Source: Vandiemenella viatica (Eukaryota; Arthropoda; Insecta; Orthoptera; Morabidae). Taken from it: DNA of 64,000 bases. Numbering within the stretch: position 1 is the stretch's first letter; the number at the start of each line of letters is the position of its first letter. Below are positions 31,559 through 42,176 of the stretch, piece by piece. The translations under genes were made by a program, and so were the position numbers. Under the pieces are notes generated by a model. It was not told the origin of the DNA and ran no database searches. It saw only the letters and a program-made list of their open reading frames with translations. The stretch spans positions 39,064,947 through 39,128,946 of the forward strand of contig CM061918.1 in the NCBI GenBank assembly GCA_031002005.1, written 5' to 3'.

Positions 31559-32208
31559 AAAGAACTTTCTCGTGACCTTTCGTAGGAAAATTGTGGATAA
31601 AACGTGATCTGAATAGTTGTATCGGAAATCAGACACACATTCCATGATTACAAGTATTTGTTACAACAGACCTGCCAAAGATTTCTCTTGAGAATGAGGG
31701 GATGCTGTGAACGCACTCAAATACAAGAAATAGCTTGGGACGAAGAGAGAAACCAGAATTATCTATGGAAACTGCCATTCACTGCAGAAAACATCACGTA
31801 TGAATGAGCCTCCAGAAGACACGAGACAGATGAAGAGAGTGACTGTGTAGTAAAGTAGTACTATGGCGACGAGGCCTGTATGAGTAATGGTATCAGAAGT
31901 TAGAGCAGTGTGAGATGTCCGTTACAATAATCTAATACTTCATTTCAGTCATAAGTGAATCTATAAATTTTAATTTTACAGGTTCGGTAGTCAAGGAATG
32001 GGGTACGTTATATGGGTCTCTGAAAGGATTTAAATGAAAAATGCGCATGAACTATATGCAGACGTGAAAGTAAGTTGAATAAGCACCATCACAATTTATA
32101 GATATTGTTGGAATTATTTTATATAGCTGTATTTTGACCTGTCGGCTTGTCAGTGTTCATTGGTCGCTGTATAGGTTCTCAAGATTTAGCCGCTGTTACC
32201 TTTCAGCC
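31559..32208. other. No gene seen
   Basis: Between the CR1-like tail and the Tc1-like element. Nothing supported. Confidence 0.5.
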
Positions 32209-32210
32209 TA

Positions 32211-34142
32211 CACTGATGAGCCAAAATATTATGACTGCTGAGCATCGCCAGACTGAATGTCATTTGATGACGCTGCGAATACTCCATGCAGTAAGGAATT
32301 TATATGAACGGAGTAGAGAAGCATGGGAAGTCATCCTAACCACCACAGGTGTGGAAAATGGGGAAATACAGTGACATAACTGACTTTGACCAAGGGCAGA
32401 TGGTTACGATCCGGTACCTGGGAACGAGCAACTGAAAAACGATGAGTCTTATCGGCTATTTGTCTACTACTATAGTGAGCATCCATGGAAAGTAGTTGCA
32501 GGACGTTGAAACCAGGAGGAGGCGACAAGATGATGGACGTTGTAATGAACGCGTCTTGTGACTACTCGTTACATTCATAAACGTTAGATTTGTTCATAAA
32601 ATGTGGAATATTGTAGTGGGCATGTAGGCGCTGTAGACAGGGTGAAAACAGCTGGTCAGAAATGCCAGCTGGCCCAGTTCCTAGAACTGGCGGGCGAGTT
32701 GAGAGGTTTTGCTGGGGTGATGCGACGCTGGGCGAGGGGAGTGTGTTCTTGATGGAGGGGAGAGTTGTGTGGGCAGTTAGACAAACAGAGTGACGGACTG
32801 GAATTTCTGTTTTTCATGTGGCACGGAGGAACATTCTGTGGCGGCCGGCTGTCACGTACGGTCGATGTGGCTGCTGCACTGTTCGTTAGTAAAGCTGCTG
32901 CTGCCAGGATCTAGACACCAGCTGTTTTGTTTGAGCAAATGAGCTCAGGCAAAGGACATCTCCTGAGGAAGCCTACCGCACTGGTCCATAACAGAGCAGA
33001 CAACGTCATCCAATGTGTGGCGGCAGACATGTTAATTCTGTAATTATACATCGCCAATGAAGGACACTGTGCTAACTACAGTTTCAAGTTCATAGCAAAG
33101 CCCAGCTAAGGCCCTGAAGATAAGAACTCTCATAGACCGGAGCAAACATTTCTTTCAGAAGTGAACAGTCTAAATGTTGAATTTGTTTACTGTTTAATTT
33201 TGTGTATTTTATATAAAATACCCTGGCGCCCGCAGAAGAACAGATGATTAATTTAAATACTTTTGTTGTAAAATGTCATGCCAGCAATTGAAATAAAACC
33301 ATTTGTGATTTCTCATATAAAGTATTCACGCAAGTTCTACCTTTCATGATAAAATTCAATAAGATAATAACATTAATTATTTTTCAAATCAGGTAATGAG
33401 GTCAGAACATTACAACGTCCACACCTCATCGCAAAACATGGAATTCGGAAACTAGCGCGCTATGTAAAATAGGATAGGAAGGGATCTATGGCAGATCTGA
33501 CGGCAGAGTACAATGCTGGTGCAAGCGCAAGTGTTTCGGAGCACATTATTCAACATGGAGATCTGCAGCAGACGCCATCTACGTAATCGCTTGGTCGGAT
33601 GAATCATGTTTCTTATTATACCTGGTCGGTGGTAATGTCCAGATATGCCGTCTTCGAGATGAACAGCTCCTCGAATCATGCACCACGACAGGATGCAGTG
33701 TTACGCTATGAAAGACACTCGCCTAGGCTTCCATGCGACTAATGATAGTGATAGAAGGAACCATGACAGATATGGACTACATTAAAGTTATTGCGGACCT
33801 GCTACATCCCTTCGTAATTGATGTCTTCCAAAACGGAAATAGCATCTACCAGCAGCATAATGTCCGTGTCACAACGCTAAAATCGTGCTACAGTGGTTTG
33901 AGGAGCATGGTAGTGAACTCAACTTTGATGTATTGGTCACCAAATTGACCGGTTCTCAATCCGATAGAACTTACAAAGAACATTATTGGGAGCCCACAAA
34001 CCACCGCCCATAAATTAAGGAAACTGCGTGACTTGTGCGTCGACATCTGGTGTCAGATACCAGCGGAAACTTACCAAAAACGCAATTCGTTCCATCTGGG
34101 GAATGCAATACGCGGTGGTCATAATATTTTGGCTTATCAGTG
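32211..34142 (+). mobile_element. Tc1-like transposon relic
   Basis: The ends are CACTGATGAGCCAAAATATT and the inverse of AATATTTTGGCTTATCAGTG, with TA on both sides (32209-32210 and 34143-34144). The right half keeps transposase traces in shifting frames: VLQWFEEHGSELN and WSPNxPVLNPIE, the latter being the final catalytic block (SPDLNPIE). An unrelated insert of about 0.8 kb lies at about 32.57-33.40 kb. Pseudogenic. Confidence 0.82.
32612..33235 (+). repeat. Possible LTR with adjacent primer-binding site
   Basis: Within the insert, sequence from TGTAGTGGGCATG to TATATAAAATACCC is followed by TGGCGCCCG (33224). That string matches the start of a primer-binding site complementary to the 3' end of tRNA-Lys. 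The LTR end lacks a clear CA, and there is no second LTR or gag/pol, so the call is tentative. Confidence 0.35.
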
Positions 34143-34144
34143 TA

Positions 34145-34550
34145 TAATTTTGATGGTTTGCTAGAAACAAACCATCGATTAGTTCGAGGTCTAGTAACTT
34201 GTCGATAGTGTTACCATTGAACAAGGGCTAACTTACAGTCGACACTAAGACTGTTTTTATTTCCGAATCCACTCGTTCCTAAAAGAGATTATACAGCAAA
34301 CTGGTTTCTACTAAGATTTTACCGGCTGTAGCGTGCCGTATGAATACTGTTGAAGCCAGTCCATCTTCTCATCTGGAGCCATCTGGCGGCTGGGTGTGTA
34401 GGCGTGGAACCTCTCGAGGTCCTCAGCGTCTCGACTGTCCACGAATGTCACGTTCAGTTGCGACAGGCAGCGGCCTGAACACAAATATCAAAGGAATCTT
34501 CAGATCAGACCAAAAAAAAAGGTAACCATAACATAACGCAAAAGAAGCTG
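34145..34550. other. No gene seen
   Basis: Unassigned sequence. Confidence 0.5.
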
Positions 34551-34554
34551 TAAT

Positions 34555-35085
34555 AAAATCTGGAACATAAATGTCACAATGTTATCATTTTGGGGGTGTC
34601 ACCTGGATCTAAATTTGACAAGGAAGTTAGATTTGAATAAAATCTGTAGAGTGATTACAATTTTACTTCTGAAACCAAAAATGACTTACAGTTAGATCGT
34701 TAACAAAACAAATGAAATAATCCACCGTGTATGACTTTCACCAATGTATTTGTCATCAAAATTAATAACACACATTGCAGGAAACTTACCTTCCGTTTCT
34801 GAGAAAATTTCTTCCAACTCATCACAGGTCACGTGATTATCTAATGGATCTTGAATTCCTTACTGTGAATCTATTATTTCTATAGAAATCCTATGCGGCA
34901 GTGCGGAGTCAGTCATCACACTGGAACCGTTTATAAACACGAAGATGTAAGTCTGACTTTGCTCATAAGCAAAGCAGGAATTTCGTTCAACACTAGAACT
35001 TCCACTGCCTCATGTTGGTGGTTGAATGAAGACCTGACATTTGTTCTCTCATCTTTGCTGCCAGACATCATTCCGACACTGGGAT
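34555..35085 (+). repeat. Diverged copy of the 3.75 kb foldback arm
   Basis: GTCACCTGGATCTAAATTTG, AATCTATTATTTCTATAGAAA and GTAAGTCTGAC...CTCATAAGCAAAGCA follow the same order as 8.98-9.60 kb. It lacks the SINE found in that arm, so it preserves the empty site. It has an extra stretch (about 34.78-34.85 kb) that on the - strand reads CDELEEIFSETEG before a GTAAGT, hinting that the parent element was coding and spliced. Confidence 0.65.
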
Positions 35086-35089
35086 ACTA

Positions 35090-35439
35090 TTGTCACGTGA
35101 TTTCATCCGGTCTCTTATGTTACAGGTTGGAAAACATCTCTGGGCTTGTCTTGACTATTACAAATGAAAGGAAATAAAGACTTTACGCTATTCCTATATC
35201 CCAGAAAAGCAATCATGCAGCAATACTACAAAATTAAAGACGAAAATTGGTTGATATAGTAGAGAGCTGGGGTGGTTAAAGATGTTGGTGAGAAGAGAAC
35301 ATAACAGAGTTAAGTGACAGCAAAGCAGTAGTGAATACTTGAAACAACTAAAGGAATTAATAATAACAAAGATAGGTTCTAAAAAATACTATTGGTGCAG
35401 GGGAAGCACTGATGGTTACAGCTAGAAATTTTTTGTAAC
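35090..35439. other. No gene seen
   Basis: Sequence between the foldback-arm copy and the CR1-like fragment. Confidence 0.45.
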
Positions 35440-36300
35440 TATGTTAGAAAACTGAAGGGAAGGGAGGATGTTGAGACAATTACAGATAAGGATGGAGAAT
35501 AAATTGAGGGTTTGAAAAAGGCAGAGATTTTAAGTAACTGCTTTAGTGAGACTGTTAGAGATTATGATTCAGGAATGGGAAAGTGTAAATCGGGGAATGA
35601 GCTTGCCCACGCAATTAACACTGAGCAGTCTAATTTTTTTTTAATTCATCTTGAGAATATCATGAATGAACCAAGAAAGTTAAAAATGCATAAAGGGACT
35701 GATGCAACTAATATTACGACAGTTATTTAAACTGAGTTTGCTGTTTGGGTAATTGCTGCTTACCAGAAGACTATAAAAGTGCGATATTAGTACCGGTCCA
35801 TAAAAGAGGGGTGACAAATAGGGTCGAAAATTACAGGTAAATTAGTTTGACATCATTAGTAGGTAGATTAATGGAGAGATTGATATGCAACCACATCAGA
35901 GGAGTCTGTACGGAACGTAAATGATTTTCAAGTCGACAACATGACTTTAGGCCAGGATATTCATGCGAATATCATTTAATAGGTTATATGAAAGATATTT
36001 CGAATTAAATTGACAAGGGAGGCCAAACTGATAGTGATACTTCAAATGATTTTGAAAAAGTGAGCTATAAAATAGTGCTATAAAAGAGAAAAACTATTAG
36101 ATTGGATAAAATTGATTTTCTGTGTAGAAAAAATCATTAGAAGGTAGGAAGCTAACTGTTAGGATGAACGATTATGTTGATGGTTTACTATCAGAAGTTA
36201 GTTTTTTTGCAGATGACGAATGCTACATAATAGGATCATTTCCATTTGTACGTAAGGGGGCCAGGGATTAGAATAAATGACAAACAGAGATAATTAAAAA
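35440..36300 (+). pseudogene. CR1-like LINE RT fragment, strongly decayed
   Basis: Readable blocks are LPEDYKSAILVPVHKRG, ENYRxISLTSLVGRLMERLI, QHDFRPGYSCEYHLIGYMKD and the residue of a DKGGQTDS-DxxNDFEKV motif. They equal the RT fingers and motif A of the LINE at 56-57 kb (SVALDLSKAFDRV). Many stops. No YADD/FADD box survives. Confidence 0.65.
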
Positions 36301-36382
36301 TTTAAGAAAAATGCTGACGGAAGTTAAAGATGAAATTTGTAGACTGTAAAAATAGGCGGATACAGGAAAGAGGTAAAATAGG

Positions 36383-36627
36383 TGTGTTGGAAAATTTCCA
36401 CCGGAGTGTGCCCTTTATCGCGATTAAATTAAATTAAAGGCAAGAATTATCTGGTATCCCGGCCCAACGCGTTCACATGCCCTCCAGAGGAGATGAATGT
36501 GAACAGTCGATGGGCGGCGCTGGCAACAAGCGGAAGTAGCGCCACTACACTTCAGACGCTCCACAGCCGGCCAATCACAAGCGACGGGGCTGATATAAAT
36601 ACGGCCTCGCTGCACTGCCTAAACCAG
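36383..36627 (+). promoter_or_regulatory. Promoter- or LTR-like segment with CCAAT and TATA boxes
   Basis: Starts TGTGTTGGAAAATTTCCACC. Near its end it has GGCCAATCACAAGCG (CCAAT-type box) and GATATAAATACGG (TATA box at about 36592-36600), then the target duplicate CTGCCTAAACCAG. The Jockey element interrupts it about 15-20 bp after the TATA box. The continuation is at 41603. Could be a solo LTR or a host promoter. LTR target duplications were not found. Confidence 0.5.
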
Positions 36628-36669
36628 CGAGTCAGTCGCCAGTTCCGAGTTGGCATCAGCAACGTTCAG

Positions 36670-38778
36670 ATGTGCGATGAGGAAAGTGCTCGCCGCACTG
36701 TCGCGCCAGGCGGGCTGAGTGCCCCAGTGCACTCGGCTTTGCCGGCGACAGCAGCGGCTATATTGACGACCAGGCAACGGACACCGGACTCCGAGCAGGA
36801 AAACATCCACCGTGCTTCCGCGTCGGGCGGCCCCAACGCACTCGCGTTGTCGGAATTACCGGCCGAAATCACGGACTTGCTGACTACTTTCGAAACGGAA
36901 ATGGATCATGCTACGGACACAATTGGAAAACCACAGCCACAGCAGATGACGACTCCGCTAACTTCCACGGACCACAACATGGACACTGATGGAAACATTC
37001 AAGCTCAGCTGTCGATGACCCAGGCTACCCAAGGATCATCAGACAACCGGGCTACTAAGAGATGTACGTCCCCGCTACTCGCAGGAAAATCTAAGCAGCC
37101 AAGAAACGAAGCAAGAGGAGCCAAATCAAAAATCAGCGTCCCGGTTTCCCAACTATCGACAACCAGCAAGAACAAGAAAACCACAAAGAAGAAGGCGTCG
37201 GGACTCCCCAGCCTTGAAGCACAAACTGCACCAAAGAAAACATCGTCAACCAAGAACAGAGGAACACAGCCAGACAGACGGATTCGTTCTAGCTAGGCGA
37301 ACCTGTAAACCCCCACCATTACTGGACCCAGCCAGGATGGAGATCAGCAACCTGTACGAAATACTAAATGGTGAAGTGCTCCCCAGCAACAACAACATCA
37401 ACCGCAGCAGCAGCATCAACAGCAACCACAACAGCATCAACAGGAGCAGCAGCAACAACAACAACAGCAGCAGCGTCAGCAGCACCAACAACAACAGCAG
37501 CAGCAGCATCAACAGCATCAAACAGAACATCAACAGCAAAGGCAGCAGCAGCAGCTTCCACCTATTGTGGTGCAGTATCCGAATACCTACAAAGAGCTAT
37601 ACCAGATGGTAAAAACTGTACTTCAAGGGAAACCATTTCAAGCAAAATCGGCCGGAGGAGACAAGGTTAAGCTGACCTTCCTCTCCACGGAAGATTACCG
37701 GGCAGTAACAGCGGCGCTGCAGAGGGGAAGTGTCCCATATTACACTTTTCCCTCTGCAGCAGAAAAGCTACTCAAAATAGTATTACGAGGACTTCCAGCT
37801 AACATGCCGACAGCGGACATTAAGGAGGAGCTGGAAGACATTGGTTTTGACATACGAACAGTTACAAGACTCAAGAGACCAGGAAGATCTGAGCTCATGC
37901 CGCTCTTCCTAGTAGTCCTCCCGGACAGACCTCAAAATAGGAAAATATTCTCGCTCGAGTTCTTCATGTCTCTGCGCATAGCTGTGGAGAAACTACGATC
38001 ATCAAATGGGCCACTACAGTGTTTCAATTGTCAAGCCCTGGGACACGTGGCGAGACACTGTAACATGCCGCCAATCTGCATTAAGTGCGCAGGAGCGCAC
38101 TTATCAAACGACTGCCTTCTCAAAAAAGGCGAAGGCCCTCCAAAATGCGCAAACTGTGGAGAACAACACGTGGCGAGCTACAAAGGCTGCATAGCCTTTA
38201 AGAGAGCCCGTGAAAGACAACGCGGCATAGCTGCTGAGCAGGCAGCAGCCGCACAAGAAAATCGCAACGCTCAGAAGAAGCAAAATTCTGGCGTACCTCA
38301 AGAGCCACTAGAAAAACACAAAGACCAGCAGCATAAAACTAGCCAGCCACAACAGAGCAGTACAGCACAGATCTCTAATAAATCGACACAGAAATCTACC
38401 AAACGTCAGCAACCGGAAAAAAATTCACCTAACCCCCGCAAGAAAAGCGCTATTCAACAGGCTGCAGGTTCCTGCCCGCCGAACTCCTATCCGGAAGCAA
38501 TCAAAGGGACACAACAACCACAAGAAGCAAACTTGCCTCCAGCGGCAGAGATCCACAGTTCAAGCTCCTACAGCGGTCAACATCACCAGTAGCGCCCAAC
38601 CTCTGAACCAATTAACGAAGGAGGAAATATGGAGCTACTACTAAACACTGTTGGCTCACTGCTCACAATGCTCACATCGCTACTAACGAAATTCGACCAA
38701 CTTGCAGCAGACATTAAGGCTGCAGTTACGACAGCCCATAGAGCTGACAAGCCAGATGAAAACCAGTACCATCATTGA
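36670..38778 (+). pseudogene. Jockey-like ORF1 (RNA-binding, poly-Q, zinc knuckles), damaged
   Basis: Starts MCDEESARRTVAPGGLSAP in frame 1. Near 37273 the frame moves to 2 (GFVLARRTCKPPPLLDPARM), and near 37380 it returns to frame 1 in a CAG/CAA-rich stretch encoding poly-Gln (37381-37557). It continues LPPIVVQYPNTYKELY, the PRE_C2HC-type domain, then knuckles CFNCQALGHVARHC, CIKCAGAHLSNDC and CANCGEQHVASYKGC. A TAG at 38590 interrupts it, but the frame stays open to TGA at 38776. That extension (MELLLNTVGSLLTMLTSLL) corresponds to the C-terminus of the other copy, so the TAG is probably a nonsense change. The poly-Q tract is absent from the other copy. Confidence 0.85.
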
Positions 38779-41464
38779 TAGAACCTATATCGACAAATTG
38801 TCTATATGCGTTTGGAATGCATGCGGCATACTCCAGCAGCTCGGTGAATTTCGCCAATTCATAAGAGACGAAAACGTTGATATCTGTCTTGTTACAGAAA
38901 CGCACTTAAAGCCGGGCCTCAGAGCCAGTGTTGCAAACTATAACTGCTACCGCAAAGATAGACCAACAGCCGGCGGTGGAGTGGCCATATTTATCAAACG
39001 TGGCATCCCGCACCACGAGTCACCTCCACCACCGACGCAGCAACTAGAAGCTTGTGCCATACAAATAAGTACAACCATGGGACCCATCACTATAATTGCC
39101 GCCTACAGACCACCACGTCGCCAAATGGTTGAAGGAGATATCCTGAACCTACTAAATAGCAGGGGCAAGCTCATCATCGGAGGGGATTTGAATGCCAAAC
39201 ATCCCGAATGGAAGTCTCGAGCAACAAACCAAGCGGGAAATCAGCTTTACCGGCTCTCACAGAGACACAACTTCCAGGTCTGGGGTCCCGAAGAGCCAAC
39301 CCACTTTCCCTGGAATGGAGGTCGCGCGGACGTCCTAGACATTACCATGTCCAGAGGCATCATCGGATTTATAAACTCAAACACCATAAATAGACTGTCC
39401 TCAGATCATTCACCAGTAATGGTCCAAATTGACGTCGGAATGCGACTGCAACATCATCCGAGCCCAGTCAATTATAACAAGACAGACTGGGACAGCTTCA
39501 GAGAGATTATAAGATGTACCATCCAACCACACCGCGAAATCAACCTACTCAATACCGAGACCACACTGAAACAATTTACTACAACAGTCCTCCAGGCAGC
39601 TAAGAATTCAACACCCCCATCTGGACCAAAAGATCATTCTCGACAACTACCTCCCGAGCTGGTTGCACAGATCAGAAACAAGAATAAAGTAGCAAAGGAG
39701 TGGAAACTGACTCGGCAACCACACATCAGGCGCCTGCTAAACCGCTTACAACGTGAGCTCAAAGCCGCACTAAACGATCATCGAAACAGGGAGTGGTCGG
39801 CCAGATTAGCCTCCCTAGAAGTACACGATGGCACTCTATGGAGTGAAACAAGAAGATTCACCAAACGCCGCGCTCGCATACCACCACTACATAGCGAGAG
39901 AGGACTCGTATACAAGGACACAGATAAAGCTAACGCTCTGGCCGATCATTTCGAGCGACAGTTTAGGCCTGCGGAGGAAGAAGACGAACAACACACTGCT
40001 GAGGTCCACCAACGACTGGCAAGATTCTTGGAGGCGGAAGACCAACACCAAATTGAGGAAATTTCCGAAGAGGAGATTCAACACACTATTAAAAGACTGC
40101 ACTTGAGAAAAGCTCCCGGCAAGGATAAAATAGGAAACCAAATTCTAAAAAACCTCCCGTCAGAAGCCATCTCACTGATAGCGGATCTATTCAACTCTGT
40201 GTTACGCACGCAAAAATTTCCTCGTTGCTGGAAGGAGGCAGTCGTCATCGCTATACAGAAGCCCGGCAAGAATGGCAGTTTCCCGCAGAACTACCGTCCA
40301 ATAAGCCTTCTGCCGGCGCTAAGTAAAGTCTTCGAAAGACTCTTACTGAAAAGACTAAATCTGCATATTCAGGAAGAAGGTCTAATACCAGAATTTCAAT
40401 TTGGATTCCAAAAAGGGCATTCGACGACCCAGCAAATCATGTGGATTGTTGAGAGAGCAACTACAGCCTTCAACTATCGTGCGTACTGCCCACTCGTCTT
40501 GCTAGACGTTGCGAGAGCCTTTGATGCCGTCTGGCATAAAGGACTACTCTATAAACTTTACCAACAAGGAATCCCTGTACCGCTCGTCAAACTGCTGCGC
40601 AGCTACCTATGCGGAAGGACCTTCCGGGTCAAAGTGGGAGACGCCCTCTCAACTCGACGACCCATAAATGCAGGCGTCCCGCAAGGTTCTGTGCTGGGAC
40701 CGGTGCTGTACAGTTTGTACACAGCAGATATTCCAGCACCAGCATCAGTACGAACAGCACTTTATGCAGACGATACTGCCTTCTTTATCGCCCACAGGTC
40801 TAAAGCAGCCGCAATTCGCAGGCTTCAGGAAGTTCTCCAGCAAACCCTAGCATGGGCGAGAAGATGGAGAATTACATTAAATGCATCAAAAACCCAAGCA
40901 ATCATGTTGACGAGGCGCACGGGGAAACGCACTCCTCGACGAGATCCTTCCCCAACACTCAAACTAAGTGGGGAAGAAATTGAATGGTCACCCACGGTAA
41001 AATACCTAGGGGTGACGTTGGACAAGCGACTGACATGGTCTCGGCATATCGAAGATCTCCGACGTCGAGTAGCAGCTCGTCTCCAGCAACTATACCCTGT
41101 TCTCAACAGGGATAGCACGTTGGCTCCCAACATTGGCGTAAACATCTTCTGCAGTCTGGTCAGACCAGTTATTGAATATGCGTGCCCGGTGTGGGGGTAC
41201 GCCTCCAAAACCTCCCTGGCCAGACTACAAACTATGCAAAACAGGGCGTTGCGGAGGGCTCTCCATGTACCAACCCTGTTCCCTACAATAGACCTGCACA
41301 CAGCTGCAGGCATCCCACTACTCACTGAAAGAATAAAGAACATCACCGAAAAGTTCTACAGAACAGCAGCGAAGTCAACAAACCCCCTCATCGCTAGTCT
41401 TGGTAAATATAATACAGCTTATGACAAACGCAAAAGACCATTAGCAATCCTAGAAGCAACATAA
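38756..41464 (+). CDS. Jockey-like ORF2: AP endonuclease and reverse transcriptase
   Basis: An open frame of about 902 codons from ATG MKTSTIIDRTYIDKLS (38756). The frame is open upstream to 38702, but only through a TTG. The endonuclease has WNACG (about residue 20), TETHLKPG (E48), GGDLNAKHPEW (about 141) and SSDHSPV (about 215), covering metal-binding and catalytic residues. RT has RKAPGKDKIGNQIL, YRPISLLPALSKVFERLL, FGFQKGHSTTQQI, LLDVARAFDAVWH, GVPQGSVLGPVLYSLY and the catalytic box YADDTAFF (about 670). The C-terminus has YLGVTLDKRLTWSRHI and RPVIEYACPVWGYASK. No RNase H, as expected for Jockey. ORF2 nicks target DNA and copies the element RNA. No lesion is visible, so it may still make protein even though ORF1 is damaged. 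Confidence 0.93.
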   Translation: MKTSTIIDRTYIDKLSICVWNACGILQQLGEFRQFIRDENVDICLVTETHLKPGLRASVANYNCYRKDRPTAGGGVAIFIKRGIPHHESPPPPTQQLEACAIQISTTMGPITIIAAYRPPRRQMVEGDILNLLNSRGKLIIGGDLNAKHPEWKSRATNQAGNQLYRLSQRHNFQVWGPEEPTHFPWNGGRADVLDITMSRGIIGFINSNTINRLSSDHSPVMVQIDVGMRLQHHPSPVNYNKTDWDSFREIIRCTIQPHREINLLNTETTLKQFTTTVLQAAKNSTPPSGPKDHSRQLPPELVAQIRNKNKVAKEWKLTRQPHIRRLLNRLQRELKAALNDHRNREWSARLASLEVHDGTLWSETRRFTKRRARIPPLHSERGLVYKDTDKANALADHFERQFRPAEEEDEQHTAEVHQRLARFLEAEDQHQIEEISEEEIQHTIKRLHLRKAPGKDKIGNQILKNLPSEAISLIADLFNSVLRTQKFPRCWKEAVVIAIQKPGKNGSFPQNYRPISLLPALSKVFERLLLKRLNLHIQEEGLIPEFQFGFQKGHSTTQQIMWIVERATTAFNYRAYCPLVLLDVARAFDAVWHKGLLYKLYQQGIPVPLVKLLRSYLCGRTFRVKVGDALSTRRPINAGVPQGSVLGPVLYSLYTADIPAPASVRTALYADDTAFFIAHRSKAAAIRRLQEVLQQTLAWARRWRITLNASKTQAIMLTRRTGKRTPRRDPSPTLKLSGEEIEWSPTVKYLGVTLDKRLTWSRHIEDLRRRVAARLQQLYPVLNRDSTLAPNIGVNIFCSLVRPVIEYACPVWGYASKTSLARLQTMQNRALRRALHVPTLFPTIDLHTAAGIPLLTERIKNITEKFYRTAAKSTNPLIASLGKYNTAYDKRKRPLAILEAT

Positions 41465-41615
41465 AATAAATAAGGAGCAAACATAAAGGCAAACGAGAAG
41501 CAAAGACACAAAACACTAACAAATAGGAGGAAATGTCAATAGACAACAACCTCCACAACAACTGCTTGAAAAAAGTACAAGCAGAAAATGCTCTGGCTGC
41601 TGCTGCCTAAACCAG

Positions 41616-42176
41616 TACATGTTCGCAGCAGCTAAGTTAGTTGTCGTCTCACCGTACCTCTAATCGTTGACTTCGATTGTGCGTGTCTTCGCTCTCCACT
41701 CGGTTTGCTCTTTGGGCTCAGTGCTTCTTCTCATGGACTCTGATCGTGCGCGTCCCGGTGCTCCAGTCGGTTTGTTCTTTTGCACAGTGCGTCTTCTCGT
41801 GGACTCTGATCGTGCGCGTCTCGGTTCTGCGATCGGTTTGCTCTTTGGACACAGTGCGTCCACTCGTTGACTGTGATTGTGCACGTCGCGGTACTTCGCT
41901 CGGCTACCCGTGATCATCTCTATCCACGGCTGGCCTGTCTCGTCTTTGGTCGACCTCCGGTACGCCCGTGTTGGCCTCTGCGGCCGGCGTGCGGATACAG
42001 CAGAATAAATAGCAGGAAAGACGAAAAGAAAGCTAAAGTTGGAAAAGAATAAATGATCAGAAAGAGCAAGAAGTATTGAGAGGTAAGTTAATATCGATAA
42101 CAAAAAAAAAAGAAGAGTTAAAAAAAAGGTTATAGGAGTGGAAAACAAGTAAACATTAGCATCGAGGCGTTACACA
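41616..42176 (+). promoter_or_regulatory. Continuation of the interrupted promoter/LTR-like segment
   Basis: After the right target duplicate come TACATGTTCGCAGCAG and TTGTCGTCTCACCGTACC, where transcription would start by distance from the TATA box in the empty site. A 67 bp tandem array and AGAATAAATAGC follow. The end GCGTTACACA could mirror the TGTGTT start of a solo LTR. No tRNA primer site or coding region follows. Confidence 0.45.
41669..41907. repeat. 67 bp tandem repeat, 3.6 units
   Basis: Units start at 41669, 41736, 41802 and 41869, each beginning GACT(T/C)(T/C)GATTGTGC-like and containing TCGGTTTG(C/T)TCTTT and AGTGCGTCTTCTCGTG. The fourth is partial. Units differ by a few substitutions. 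The ORFs across it are artefacts of the repeat. Confidence 0.88.

Larger units (their letters stand above)
36628..41602 (+). mobile_element. Jockey-like LINE, nearly full length
   Basis: About 4975 bp bounded by 13 bp direct repeats CTGCCTAAACCAG at 36615-36627 and 41603-41615, a target-primed insertion signature. It has a short 5' UTR, zinc-knuckle ORF1 and endonuclease-RT ORF2 overlapping by about 23 nt, then a short 3' UTR without a clean poly(A). The 5' homology with the copy at 15.1-19.7 kb starts at AGTTCCGAGTTGG. It is the best preserved LINE in the window. Confidence 0.9.

Noticed and set aside
37246..37539. Minus-strand Leu-rich ORF and Ala/Thr- or Asn/Ser-rich ORFs
   Set aside because: They are other frames of the CAG/CAA tract that encodes poly-Gln in ORF1.
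41660..42148. Minus ORF of 162 codons with repeated peptides
   Set aside because: Produced by the 67 bp tandem array, with no family resemblance.
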